Shown piece after piece: positions 50,683 through 62,764 of a stretch of DNA of 64,000 nt. Below the pieces are notes generated by a model that saw only the letters and a list, made by a program, of their open reading frames with translations, had not been told where the DNA came from and searched no databases. This DNA is from Halictus rubicundus (lineage: Eukaryota > Arthropoda > Insecta > Hymenoptera > Halictidae), in NCBI RefSeq assembly GCF_050948215.1, contig NC_135164.1, forward strand, positions 9,119,116 to 9,183,115, given 5' to 3'. The position numbers and the translations under genes are program-made. Every line of letters starts with the position of its first letter. Position 1 is the first letter of the stretch.

Positions 50683-51498
50683 GGCCGCTACCACCGCCGC
50701 CGCCACTGTTTCACGAAACCGCGTGCTCTCCGGCAAGGTCTCTGCGAAAATTTCGAACATCCGGCCGAGACGCGGGTCCGTTCGGTGTCTGCGCTACGCG
50801 TCGATCGATTATTGTTGCGGCGCGACGCCACCGCCGCCGACGCCGAATGCCGATCGATTCTTTTCACAAGAGGATGCCGGAGGGCGCCGAATGAATTAAT
50901 AGAATGCGACGGTACGCTCGTTTTCCCTTCTCCGCGAGCATCGATCGGCAATACCGAAAAAGACGTTCCAAAAGGAAATCTCCGACGCCGAACTCGTTAC
51001 GGTTCGCGATCCCGAATGGAAATCGATGCACGTCGATCGACGGAGCTCTAAGTCGACTTCGGTTTCGGGATTTCTGTTGGTGGTATCCGCTCCACCTGTA
51101 GTCGCTCGCGAGAGCAATCTGCCCGGCTGAAAAGTCGAAATTCGTTCGAGAGCGGGCACGTGACCGCGAGACTCTTGTGTACGCGGTAGAGTATTTCGAG
51201 CTCGATGATCCTCGTCTCCTTCGGAATTCAGGGCTGCCCTCTCTCGCGTGTCGTTGCAAGGTATTTGCTCTCGATCAACGAAGATTGCGAAAGGATCCGA
51301 GAGAACCGGAACGAAAAGAAAGAAGGAGAACGAAACAGAAGGCGAGGCGGGCAAAGAATCAATGACCGAAGGGGAAGGAAACGAGATAGAGGAAAGTTGG
51401 TCGAATGCAGCGGCAGCTGCGCGACTGTGGCGACTTGCTGCTAGCCGAACCTGGCAGAGCGAGCTACGCGTCTCAGAGTCCTTTTGCCCTCGTGTCCG

Positions 51499-51543
51499 CC
51501 ACCACCACCACCACCACCACCACTACCACCGCCACCACCCCCC
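51499..51543 (+). repeat. (CCA)n triplet array
   Basis: About fourteen triplets with CTA and CCG variants. The overlapping His-, Thr- and Pro-rich frames are its translations. Confidence 0.95.
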
Positions 51544-52097
51544 GCGTCGACCAACGTCGCAGGCCATCCGACGCTCGCTTGGTTCCGGTCTCTTCTCACG
51601 CGCGAACCCTTCTGCCTCGCGTTCTTTTCCTACTCCCGTTGCTCTTTTTCGTCCCGGCTGACCTAATTCCGTAACTCGTCGAGTTTAGAGAACGCCGGGC
51701 GTAAAACTCGCTCGGGCTTCGACTTTTATTTCTCTGCGGGCCGCCTCCGTCCTTCGTCCTCCGCTCCGCGTCGTTCACCTTCGCGAGCATACCGTCCAGG
51801 CAATCTTGAATTTTTTAATTGTCCCGATATCTCCGTCGCGAGAATCTGAATTACGCGAGCGCGACGATCACAAACGAAATCTCTTCGTCTCCGTGAAAAA
51901 CCGAGCCGGAAAATTTCCGCGAGAAAAAATGCTGCCCGGGAGAATCAATCGTTCGACGCCACCGACCAATTTTCGTTCCGCGAGCAATTTTGACGGTTCC
52001 CGAACAAACGGCTTTACGGGGCGACCTTTCGCGCGCGCGATCGATCGGCCCGCGTCGATATTCGACAATCGAAATAACGGACCGCGGTCGATACGAC

Positions 52098-52115
52098 GGG
52101 ACGGGACGGGACGGG
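52098..52115 (+). repeat. (GGGAC)n array with G-quadruplex pattern
   Basis: Four GGG runs are separated by AC, the minimum for a four-tier-run quadruplex motif. It is the same unit as at 6806-6828, 45 kb away. Confidence 0.85.
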
Positions 52116-52497
52116 ACGAGAAACGACGCGATGGCAAACGCTTTTCGCAGCGAAAGAAGCCCGCAATCACTGACACGCGTTCCGCTAATTACCATTATGG
52201 CTTCAGCCTGGAGCGTTATTTACATACCAGATTCGTATTCCCTGCACGGTGTGAGTATTTTTTAATCGATATATAATTATCCATCGCGTGTAACAATATC
52301 GCGCGGAAATTTCGTAATTGCCCATTCCTCTAATTTAATTATTAACTGACCCGCGTATCGAGTTTCGCGTTTCGCTACCATTCGAAACGTATCGACCGAT
52401 GTACTACATTGCGCGCCAAACAGAGAACAAGAGAAGCGAAAAGCAGATGGGCTTCCGTGGGGGAGAGGCTCGCCGAGAGAAGAGAACACAGAGAGAA

Positions 52498-52502
<5 letters not shown>

Positions 52503-52541
<39 letters not shown>
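52503..52541 (+). repeat. (GA)n array
   Basis: Thirty-nine bases of GA at the end of a purine-rich stretch from 52425. Confidence 0.95.
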
Positions 52542-52542
<1 letters not shown>

Positions 52543-53573
52543 GAAATCGCGTCGAATCGCGAATCAATGGAACGAAATAAACGCCAGCGTAGACGGAAAT
52601 CGTGTTCGCCTAAAAGGGATCGTTACCCGAGAAAATATAGACGCTACGCCGCGCGCGACGCGGCAGGAAGGTGAGACCTCTTCCACGACCGTACAAATTA
52701 TTTTTCGTTGGCGCAATTATCGCGCAGACGTCGCGCAGCGAAACATCGAGAACATCGGGAACGCCGACGGCCGGTAATTAGCCCGGTCTGTAATTGAATT
52801 ACTAATCGAACTGCGATGCGCGGTTGGTCGGTCTCGAACCGTGGGAGGGTCGTCGCCGACCACCGAATATCCTACGCAATTGTATCGACAGCGTGGGTCA
52901 CAGCCAAAAAACCATTGACGCGTAGATAACTCGAGCCCGTGCCGCGAGCGCAGCGCCGCGCGCACTCGCGAATAGCGTTACGCCCTGCTGAATCGAAAGA
53001 CGCGTTCGTCGGTGCGCGAAACAACCATTTCCACACAGCTGCGAACGCGTTTATCTCGAAAGTGAACGAAAAAGAACGGGCAAGGCAAAGAGCCCCCGTC
53101 CCTTCGTCGAAAAAGACACGTTCCCTCCTATGGAAATTCTGTTCGGACAAAAAACGTTTTGCAACCGGGCGTCGACAAATTTCCGCCGGTTACGGAATCG
53201 GTTTTATCTGCGCGGGCATTTACTCGCGGGATCCGGCAACCGGCTGCGCTGTCGCACACACGCGCAAATAGAAACGCAATACATCAAGGGATATGGCGAC
53301 CAGCGGTGACGGGCGTCATTCGAAAATATAGGGGAAAAACCGTATGAAAGGGTCGGTCGGGGAAAGGCACGAGCGTAGAAAAATGAAATAAACGAGAATC
53401 AATTGTAGGTATAACGAAGCTATTAAATAAATAGCGGGTGGTCGCTCTGTAAAACAAATGAAAGAACAAGAGAGAAAACTCACGAAGGAACGTGAAACGC
53501 TGCGCCCGCAAACCCAGGTAAAACACTGATTTTCCGCGACGCTTTTGCACCGGCTCCTCTAGGAATATACCAA

Positions 53574-53574
<1 letters not shown>

Positions 53575-53597
<23 letters not shown>
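53575..53597 (+). repeat. (GA)n array
   Basis: About eleven GA units. Confidence 0.9.
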
Positions 53598-53605
<8 letters not shown>

Positions 53606-54520
53606 GAGAGAGCGTATATACTACGGCGCGGCGTCGGAACGAGATCTTGTATCGATAGCAGCGGGAAAATTAAATCGAGAAGCAATCGCGGCGCTTTAAT
53701 TCCCACGCCCCAGTTCCGCTAGCTGGATAGATTTTCACGGAGATCGGCTATCAGCGGCGCAAAAACCAGTCGATTAAGGTGGGAATAACAGCGGGCAGGG
53801 GTGGCCAGCGCAAAAGCATCGTGTCGCGGGAAAAGTGTGACACGCGAGTTCCCGAGAGCGGACTTACTGGTCGAGCAACGGGGACGCACGCAACTCGTTC
53901 CGTTATGTTCTACTCGGTTCTGTTCCGCGTGCACCGATAACCCCGAAAGCAATGATTCAGACCGAACGAGCGCGCCACACGGAACCAGCAAAATTAAAAA
54001 TTAAAAATTTACACGCGAGTTTCTGCCACCGGGAAAAACAGCTGCTTCCGTGTGTGCCCGTCCGTCCGTTCGAATGCATGGAAACTGGAAACTGGAGTAT
54101 GTTTCCACCTGTTCCGGAAGGTTTATCGGAGACCGAATTCGCCGGAATCGAGAATCAGTCCCGATTCGTCACGGTGTCTCCCAGGTCGGTTTCGAATTCG
54201 CGTCGCCAACGGTGGGCGCAAGTTTCGGCTGCAAATGCTTCCCGAATAACCAACGAGACGAGAAAGCCTTTCCCTCTTTTCCTCGGCGCGGGAAACGCGA
54301 ACTCGAAGAGAAAGAAATAGCTTCGGTTGGATCGGAGAACGACGGTGCGCCGACCAATTAACTCGCGAGGAAAATCCTAGCGCGGCTACACGCGGAACAT
54401 TTTTATCCGAGCCGTTTAAACGTTATCTCCCGGTTCGAAAGAAAAATTGTGCAATTAGAGCGAAACTAATGTCGCTCTTCCGCGGCCGAGTTTCTACGAC
54501 CTCGGCTCGCGCTAATATCA

Positions 54521-54533
54521 TTTTTTTTTTTTT
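54521..54533 (+). repeat. T13 homopolymer
   Basis: Thirteen T followed by CAAGTGG. Confidence 0.9.
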
Positions 54534-54716
54534 CAAGTGGCCGGAAGTTGCGAGACGTTGCGGGCGCGGTCAGATAAGAATGTGTATTTTAATTAATGAG
54601 TTCGGAGGGTAGTTGTATCGTGGTGGGTCGGTTGGCGACGTCATCGACCTAGTGCCGGTCGAGCCCCGTTGCGGCAATCGTTTCAAAGTGGCGGCCAATC
54701 GGCGAGCATACGTGCA

Positions 54717-54718
<2 letters not shown>

Positions 54719-54784
<66 letters not shown>
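54719..54784 (+). repeat. (CT)33 array
   Basis: Sixty-six uninterrupted bases of CT, the second longest array, followed by GCACACAATGCACA-type words. Confidence 0.98.
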
Positions 54785-54787
<3 letters not shown>

Positions 54788-55202
54788 CGATGCACACAAT
54801 GCACACGCTCTGCACGCCATGCGCACACATGCCTCGAGGAGCCCCGACCAACGTTTGCGCGAGGCTTTTATTTTGACGACCCTCTTAGTTGGATTTCGGT
54901 CGGGGTTAATTCGATTGGAATTCGGTCCGCGGGAGCCTCGGCTGATTCGCAATGAACGCGTCACCCTCTCTATACGCTGCCGGGGTGTATCATGTTACGT
55001 CGTGAGCCGGTGGAAACCCATGAAAGTTTTACGACGGTGGGAAATGTACGAGCGCGTTTCCTGGCAATAAGTCGCCGGAACGCGACGAAATTATCTTTAT
55101 TTTCTCCATGGACCGTCTAACGGCGACGACCATAGAAACCTAATTAAGTCTCGTTGCTTCTTCGAAAATTGGCCACCGCGGTCGAAAAGACTCGACTTGG
55201 CC

Positions 55203-55229
55203 GGGACCGGTTCTCGCGAGACCGGTCCC
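55203..55229. other. 27-bp near-perfect palindrome
   Basis: GGGACCGGT (55203-55211) and ACCGGTCCC (55221-55229) are exact reverse complements. The 9 bases between them contain CTCGCGAG, itself a palindrome, so nearly all of the 27 bases are self-complementary. It lies about 30 bases before a decamer tandem array. Confidence 0.7.
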
Positions 55230-55257
55230 GCGCTGCGATTAATTTCGTTCTCGTTCT

Positions 55258-55297
55258 CGCAGATCGTCGCAGATCGTCGCAGATCGTCGCAGATCCT
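55258..55297 (+). repeat. Decamer tandem repeat
   Basis: CAGATCGTCG repeats almost four times, the last copy reading CAGATCCTCG. It starts about 30 bases after the 27-bp palindrome. Confidence 0.9.
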
Positions 55298-56709
55298 CGA
55301 CTCGAATTAAAAGAATCATCGTTCCAACCGGCTCCTGCCACGGTCTTTCTCTCGCCTCGACGAACGGACGGCCGCGAGCGGGTTGGCAGAATTATTCCGC
55401 GCACGAATTCCTCGCGGCGGAACGATTTTTCAGCAAATTTCTCTCGCGCGCCGCTCCGTCGTTTCTCTACCTCCTCTTTTCCTCTCCCTCTCCCGCTCTT
55501 TCCAGCCGATATTTGTAAACTCGAGTGCATCTGGAATATAAAATCTCTGGAATACGAGAGAGCGACTCGGAATCACTTTTACCCGCGAATTCGAGTAACG
55601 TACTCTGAAACGAAATATGTGTTTAGACGGAGAACAGGCTCTGCCGAGTGCGTGGCTGCTTCGGTGTTTAGGTGCGTGTGCGCATGACGTGGATAGGCAA
55701 GTGGATGGGAACCGTGGCGTCGATTGTTCCTTTTTCGGGACCGCGCGCGCTGAATTCTGCTCCCCCATCCGAAAAGTGGCTTTGATTTTCCCCGAGAAAT
55801 TCCCGGCGAATCGTTGCCGGAACGCACCGCAACCGGCTTCGCTCGGAACGATGCATTATGGTTGTTCGTTGTGGCCGTTGTTGTGACGCAAAACTATTCG
55901 TCGAATAACGAAGAACTCCTCGGCGAATATGGGGAAAACACCTCTGGTCGGATGATCGCGAAATTTCGAGGTTTCTCAACAACGCTACCGGAGCGTCCAA
56001 CGAGGTTCGATGTATTCGAATAGACGCAGACGAGCAAACGAGGTCGAACGAGTTTTGGATGCGACGCCAAGCCCAGCGAAATCCAATCGACACCGGCCAC
56101 GTCGAAGTCAAATATTTAAACGGATTTTCGCGCTGGTCCGAGCCCGAGCGTTCCGAAAAACGCTATTAATCCCTGTTTAACTCCGATTGATTCGGCCGGC
56201 GGGTCGACGAGCACGTACGCCTTCGAGAAAAAATCGTTGACCGCGAATTCGCGGCAGCGCATAATCGAGCGACAAGGTCGCGGGGAAAATATAAAGCCGG
56301 AACGAACGAGATCCGTTAGCACTGGTCGAAACCGAATAAAATCCACGGAAATTGTGGACACGGACGCAGGACAGCGACACGGAGAAAACTACGACAATTA
56401 GCCGAGGGAAACTGAAATTTTCCCTGGCCCGGGTTCGAGCCCCATTAGGCGGTTGATAGTGATTTAAAGACAGCGTAACCAAAGGACGAGATGCCAACCG
56501 GCCCTGCTTCGTGCTCTCCTAGTCGACCCTAGCCAAATATTTACACCGACCCTAACACGCCTGACGTCGTGAACTAATACGTTACCCTGTAATTAGCGCA
56601 CGGCGTGCTTCGGAGACTGATAATTATGCACCGAGGCGGTGCGGTGCAACGACATCGTTCGTGTGCGCCCTCGACTATGCCACCGTCATTAACGGTACAC
56701 CGGCTACGC

Positions 56710-56780
56710 TATAAAAGTTGCACCGCGCTGCGGTCCAGTCCGATCCGCTCCTCTCTGCCTTATATCGCGAGGGAACGGGA
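56710..56780 (+). promoter_or_regulatory. Candidate TATA + initiator core promoter
   Basis: TATAAAAG is at 56710-56717. An initiator-like CCAGTC has its A at 56737, 27 bases after the first T of the TATA box, slightly short of the usual spacing of about 30. A pyrimidine-rich stretch follows, and the first downstream ATG is at 56780. About 70-150 bases upstream are a TAATTA-type site (near 56602-56607) and a GATAATTAT-type site (near 56620). The ATG opens a 131-codon frame (to 57175) that is Arg/Ser-rich and resembles no family I know, so the transcript could be non-coding or spliced further on. No downstream promoter element is evident at +28. This is motif evidence only. Confidence 0.3.
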
Positions 56781-58200
56781 TGAACAGAGAAAGTGAAAGA
56801 CGTTACTATTACTCTTCGTATTGTACCTGCCCGTGCATTCGGACGTATCGTCGAATTCAGTTGTCGCGCATAAAAGCACGAAAACGGGAAGAACGAGCAA
56901 AAAGAAATGGGAGCGAACGAAATATCACCGTTGAAATTTCGAGCGATAACGAAGCTCCCTGGAAACTCCCATTCTTCTTTCGACAAGCAGGTTTTTTTTA
57001 TTTATATACGCCGGTGAAGCTTGATAACGCGAATTGCTCGAGCGCGCTCGACGCTCGGCGCTCGTCGCGCGTCAGAACGATGAATCTTCTCGAAAATATT
57101 GGTGGACGTCGATCTCCGCTTGCCAAAACTCGGTCAGAAAACAACGGGCTAGCAGCAGACGAGAGACGGAGATAGAAACGGGAACGGGAACGGGAATGGA
57201 ACAGGATCAGCCCCGGATCCATCCAGCGTGTTAAAAGGAAACAAAAAAACCCCGACGATCCCCGGAGACTCGCGAATTTGTTCCGATTACGAGGAGCGTT
57301 CCAATTCGCGATCGTCGAACGCGAACATCGACGGCGCACACGCTCACGCGAATTAAACCGTTCTCGTTTTTGAAAACGGTTCGAGGTGGCGCGATTTCAC
57401 CGCGCGCGTGTCAACGTGTGCCAGAACCGAAAACCAAAAACAAGTAAAAATGTTCGAGCGCGCAAACAGAAACGCCGAGAGGGAACTGGTTCGATCGCGG
57501 CTCGAAGCCTCGTCCTCCGGGGGTTACTCTCGGACAATGCCAAAGTTTCTTCGACGCGGGGAAACGGGAAACGAGGAACGGAGGGGGTGGAGGAGAAACG
57601 CGGACAGCACTGTGCAAGAGAAAATTGGGGGGACGATTTGACAACGAGGCTGGCCTGGTTTCGTTCGACTTTCGATTGTCCTCGTCGCCGATGGCGAATC
57701 GCGGAACCAAGACAAAGCGAGAGACCGTCCGACTTGAACTCTTTTCCGCGACACGTCCAAACGGATCGCGAACCAATAAGTCAGCGCAACGGTTCCCGGC
57801 GCGGGGATCTGCGCAAAGTGAAACCCGCGCGCTATCCATTCTGTCCGAGAATCCAGAGTTTCCAGAGACAACGAATGTCGGGAGAGAATAAAAAAGAAAA
57901 GAAACGTGTTGTCTAGTTCGGTGATCACCGAGAACTCCGTCTCGCAATTCCTGAAATTGCCAATAAAACAGGCACTGCTGCGTCGACGTTCCACGTTTTC
58001 CCGCGGAAACAAACCCGAGCGCGCTCGTAACGGAGATTCGTCGATGGAATAACTGATAGAGTCCTCGAAAGCGGTCTTTGTTCCGACAACGGACCCGACG
58101 GCTGGTTTAACGCGACGCTCGACGAACACCGCTTTCTTGTCCGTTCCGACGACGCGAAACAAGCCCGTTTTTCAATCGAATTCCGCCACCTCCGCGAGTA

Positions 58201-58235
58201 ACGGGTAACGGGTTACGGGTTACGGGAAACGGGAA
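58201..58235 (+). repeat. Heptamer array ACGGGWW, five copies
   Basis: Five exact 7-base units (ACGGGTA, ACGGGTT twice, ACGGGAA twice) give five GGG runs with 4-base loops. This fits a G-quadruplex motif as well as a simple tandem duplication. Confidence 0.9.
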
Positions 58236-58532
58236 AGCACGCGTTTGCGTGTTCGAACGATCACCCTTGGTTGATCCAAATACGTCCACCGTTTGACGAA
58301 GCACACATCGGCCGCGTTCACAGTCGTGCTTTCGCGATCAAATAGGGTATACAGCGAACTGTGGCTGTGGCCGTGCTAGCATGGACGCATGCACGCGTGC
58401 ACGCGTCGTCGGTCTCTCAGTCCGGTCTCCCTCGCATCGACGACATCGCTGCAAATTCGTCGAAAATTACACGCTCGGTGCTATCGAATTTGCTTCGTAT
58501 TTTATCCGTTTACACGTACGCGTGCGTGTACG

Positions 58533-58544
58533 TTTTTTTTTTTT
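58533..58544 (+). repeat. T12 homopolymer
   Basis: Twelve T following a GTACGCGTGCGTGTACG stretch that is nearly all alternating purine-pyrimidine. Confidence 0.9.
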
Positions 58545-61500
58545 CTCTACCGAAATAAAACAATATCCGTGGTTGCGCGCCAATCAAAGGGACAACCAGT
58601 GTACGCGCGTACGCATGCGACGGGAATAATTTCAAAATTTCGACTGTCTGCGCTCAGGCATTCGGCGAGGTTAACGAATGAAAACTCTGAAATTCAAATA
58701 TCCTGCATCGCTGACGCGACCCGCGAGTAAAGGAATTTTTTTAAAAGCGCTCCCCGCGCCGACCACAGGCGAACGCCGCCGAGCGAGAATCGAGCGCCGT
58801 TCATTTTCCGTACGCAGCGCGCTCTAGTCATAAATCAGGGTTACTCCATCGCGCAGCGCCAATAACATTCTAATCCTTTGTGCTCGCGGGCCAACGAGCC
58901 GAGCACGACCGAATCCCTGGCGATTCGTCGACCACGGCTTCGAAAAAACAAGGGGAAAAACGTAACACGGTCGAGCCCGACGAGAACAAGCGCCGGCGCG
59001 AACTTGGCACGAGTCTAATTTAGAGCCGGCCGGCGAACATCTAATTAATTCGCGTTTCCGATCGGCCGGTGATAATCCGGCGGCGATCGTGTACCCGTCG
59101 CCGCTCGTTCTCTCGCCGATTAATAATTCAAACGAATGGTCGCGCGTTCCGTTATTTGCCGGTCCGCTGCTCCGGAGCGTGCAAGAAACTGTCTCGATTC
59201 CGTGACGCCGCGCCGACGGTAATTAAGCGGCTAACGACACTCGTCGAATTGACCTCCTGCTCCGACCGCGATCAAAGAGCCCTCTCGTCTCTCCTCTGCC
59301 GCCGGAGATCGATGAACTCTATCGGCGCGGCGTGCACTCGGCGTGGCCGAAATCGACGAGCGCAACCGGAGAGAATGAGAGAGAGAGAGAGAATCAGGCG
59401 AGTCCGGTTGACCGAAAGAGAACGAAGAAGAACCAGAGCGAAAGAAGACGCGGCGAAGGCCAAGGAAACGAGCAAACGGGGAAGAATGGCCGTGCGGTAA
59501 GAGGTGCACGTGCCCAGATGCGACATTCTTAAAGCGTTAAGTACACGCCACTATTTTCCGTGGGATTAAAGTCGCAGACGAAGGAGAATCGCGCGAGAAA
59601 AGAATGGAATAGGTAGGCGAGAGAGCGAGACAGCGCGGCGGGATTTCGAGGCGGCAACGTGGTTGCGTTGGCCAACGTGCTCGGGAATACCCCGGCAGCT
59701 TTTGTCGCACGCTATATTTTTATTAGCGCGACCAGCGGCGGCTCGACCGAGCGGACTTTTCAGCCAGCCTGTGTCGCTAATTTCCCAAATAACCGAGACC
59801 GTGGCTGGGAAAGAGTGCCTCGGAACTGTGAACCAACTTTTAAATGCCAGTCGCACGGCGAGCGAAAATAATCCTGTTCTCTTCGTCGTGTTGCGTCCGC
59901 GAAAAATGCTCCTTCGCGTTTGATTTTTGAAAGGAATTAAATGTTTGCATACAGAAGTATTCGTCGCGAACCTCGAAGTATTCGATCCTCGATTCGATCG
60001 GCGCGCGGCTCGCGTTTGCGGCCGCGTTCCCAAGGAGCAACGTGCGTGAACAGCGATAACGGCACCTCTCCACTTATCTCGCAGTCGTACAATTTGCATG
60101 ATGAGACGGTAAAGCCGGATTGGCCCGGCGAACCCTGAGAACAGACCCTTCCACGCTCGAGCTTGCTATTCCCCTCGCTTCTTGCGAGATCGTCCGCTCC
60201 ATGTTTCTCCTCGGCGCGGTTTTTCGTGGTCGTTTCGTCGTCGCTATCTCCGCTTCCCTCAGTCCCACCGTCCCCTTCGACTCGCGTATTCGTTATCTCT
60301 GTTCGAGCGCATAGCTTTTCCATAATCTGTCCCGACGTTCCCGACGATCCCGACTACGGGACGAGACGGAGACGGAGACGGATGTATGCGCTCGCGCGAC
60401 GACGAGAAGCATCGTCGACGGAGTGACCGAGGGTTGGTACAGGGCCAAGGGAGAACGGGGACATTCTACGGATGTTCGATCGCGAGCCAACATCTCCACG
60501 AGCACGAGTATCGGTCGAGGATGTTTATTGGAAATCGAACACGCCCTGGTAGACGGCGTTGCTCGGTGACACGGAGCTAAGTAGACGCGGGAGACCTTTC
60601 GTCTCCGGTGATTGCTGCGCCGGGTCGTTAATTATTTCGCGCTTCGCCGGACGTCGTTGGCAAATTCGAACCACGGCGAGGACGCGTCTTCCCGATTGCC
60701 TCGGAGATCAACGTCGCGAGAGAAGTTCGCTTCCTTTTCCCTGCAAATTCTAAAAACAGAAAAACGATGCAACGGAGCTGCCCCAGCGGGGGTAGAAGGA
60801 TCGAACCAACGAGAAATTAGCGGGGCGAGCATTGTCGAGCCCGAAAGAAACTAATGCGAGGCTGCCGGCATCGGGGATCAACGCGGTGGAGAGTTGGAGC
60901 GGTGGATTGAATTAAGTGGATTACCAAAACGGAAAGGGAGATAGGCGAAAGTACAGGACGACGAAATTCTATCGATTCCCCGTCGCGTCGCGTCGCGCAG
61001 CCGGCAGATATACACGATGCTTCATCCAGCAGGCACCGAGGGGGAGAGGGGGAGAAGGATATTGGAAATGGCAATCGAGCATCGCGGGGACACGCTACGT
61101 GCTGCCTCTTAAACAGACGGAGAACGATCGCACCTCGAAGTGCCACGATCAGGGACGAGCTTTGTTCCCCCGATCCCTGCGTGCTTTCGCGCCGCCTTGG
61201 CATGCAGGTAGCACGGGATGGATGCACGACCATCTCGTCGCGTCGCATCGCGTCGGCGAGGGAACAGATGCGCGCGAGAGCCTCTTTCAATAATCGAAAC
61301 TATCGTGATTATTCACCGCGTCCATTTTACTTTGGCACGGGCAACGTCGAGCCGGGCGAAACCGGGCTCGCGTGTGTTTCATATTTCACGATTACCGTTC
61401 ACCGTGGTCCGCGAGCCTTTTTCACCGAAACGAACGCGTTATCGACGAGCTTGCTGCGAACAATGCGGAACGCGACGGTGCCCCACGAACGATATTCGAT

Positions 61501-61799
61501 TTCGGAATCGAATCAACCGCAGGATCGTTCCAGGCAATTTTCTCCAAGGTTCGGACACGGCTGATCAATTCTTGGCCGCTTAGGGTATGGTACGAGTGCG
61601 TTGGAATACCAGCGAAGAATTGAAGTAGAAGGTTATAGCATCGCAGCTTCGATGCGCTTGTATCCTTAATCGCGGCACCAGGCGCCGCGAACTTTGCCAA
61701 ACCGCGAGCAATGTCGGGCGAATTATGGAGACTCGGCGAGACGTTGGTCGGGCGCATTGGCATCCACGTGCGCGCATGGTTGCACAGACACGCGGCAGG

Positions 61800-61911
61800 A
61801 TGCGAGGCTACGTCAAATTAGACCCGTACGACACTCCGTGCTCCGGCAGAGGGGTGAAACATTCAGTCTTCGCCGACAAAGATACTCTCGATAAATACGT
61901 TATGGCGGAGG
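61800..61911 (+). CDS. Candidate coding exon or first exon, unknown protein
   Basis: An open frame begins with ATG at 61800 and reads through residues such as GYVKLDPYDTP and FADKDTLDKYVMAEG before a possible splice donor at 61912 (AGG followed by GTATGC). Unlike the surrounding pseudo-frames, which are dominated by Arg, Ser and Pro, this stretch of about 37 residues is rich in Asp, Lys, Tyr and Val and has only two Arg. A CAG lies immediately before the ATG (acceptor AG at 61797-61798), but it has no pyrimidine tract, so a first exon is as likely as an internal one. The frame stays open beyond the donor to 62129, but there the residues become Arg/Ser-rich again, which fits an exon end near 61911. 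I do not recognise the family and no partner exon was found in the window. It could be chance or a fragment of an old mobile element. Confidence 0.2.
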
Positions 61912-62157
61912 GTATGCCTACCGCCTGTTTTCTCTCGCGTCTGTCTCGTTCTCCGGCTACGAGGAACCGAACGAACAGAACGAATTGCGCGAGGAAAGCT
62001 GAAAGAGGCAACGGCGATTCCGAAAATGCCGGAATCGTCCGCGTAGTCGTTGGCATGATCGTCGTTCCGCGTGCACAAGTTGGTTCTCCGTTGGCTGTGC
62101 CAGCAGCCGGCAAGGTATTGATCGGCTGAACCCGCGAGGACCACATGGCGACTCCAA

Positions 62158-62188
62158 GTTCGTGCGACTTCGTGCGACTTCGTGCGAA
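62158..62188 (+). repeat. (TCGTGCGACT)n decamer repeat
   Basis: Three tandem copies, the last truncated. Confidence 0.85.
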
Positions 62189-62299
62189 ATCGGCATCCCT
62201 CGTGCCTAACATGGCGCCCGTAGCCGGTCACGTGGCCGCCACCCCCTCACCCACACGACCACCACCGACGCAGCGGGCGCACTCGACCACCACAAGGGA

Positions 62300-62510
62300 T
62301 ATATGATGCAGCCACCAATTCCTCTCTCTTGCTCCCTTGTTCTCTCCATCCCCCATCCCCCGTTTCCCATCCTCCGCTCTCCATCCCCCATTCACCATCC
62401 CTCGCTCTTTCTTCCTCTTTCCCCGTCGTTTCCAAACTCTTGCTCACTTTCTCTCGCCATCCCTCTCACTGTTCCTGTCCCCGTCCGTATCTTTGTCTCT
62501 CGCCGGTTGC
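62300..62510 (+). repeat. Pyrimidine-rich low-complexity tract
   Basis: About 200 bases almost wholly C and T, with several CCCCCAT words. The complementary strand carries matching G-runs, but the loops exceed seven bases for a strict quadruplex. Confidence 0.85.
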
Positions 62511-62729
62511 GTCCTGCTCTTCAGGGACGGCTTAAATATTTGCACGGCCAGGTTGAACGATATTAGCTCGAAATACTGACCGCGTCGCGATAACGAGAAA
62601 ACTGACCGTACACGGTTGTCGCTGGCGTCGGTTACTCGCTCGAAAAATAATTTTCATCGTTCGAATTCCAGGATTTTTCATCGTTTTAACGGTCCAGCTC
62701 GGGGCAAACGCTGCCTCTGCAGGAGCGAC

Positions 62730-62764
62730 GCGAGACGAGACGAGACGAGACGAGGCGAGGCGAT
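62730..62764 (+). repeat. (GAGAC)n then (GAGGC)n array
   Basis: Four GAGAC units pass into two GAGGC units. Confidence 0.9.

Larger units (their letters stand above)
47142..56500. other. No gene seen; repeat-rich
   Basis: CT/GA arrays, a hexamer array, a CCA array and G4-type pentamers occupy much of this part. An ACCA|GTAAGT word on the - strand near 53860 has no convincing exon before it. The hairpin-like GGGAAA/TTTTCCC near 56406-56425 is short. Confidence 0.55.
56781..61420. other. No recognised gene downstream of the candidate promoter
   Basis: The 131-codon frame from 56780 to 57175 is Arg/Ser-rich and unrecognised. No poly-A signal clearly closes it. Apart from the heptamer array at 58201, nothing structured was seen. 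Confidence 0.5.

Noticed and set aside
55258..55297. Regular decamer repeat considered as a CRISPR-like array
   Set aside because: Units are contiguous with no unique spacers, and the surrounding DNA is eukaryotic in character.
56395..56450. GGGTTCGAGCCCC, resembling a tRNA T-loop
   Set aside because: The stem does not pair, and no cloverleaf or acceptor stem can be drawn with the preceding 70 bases.
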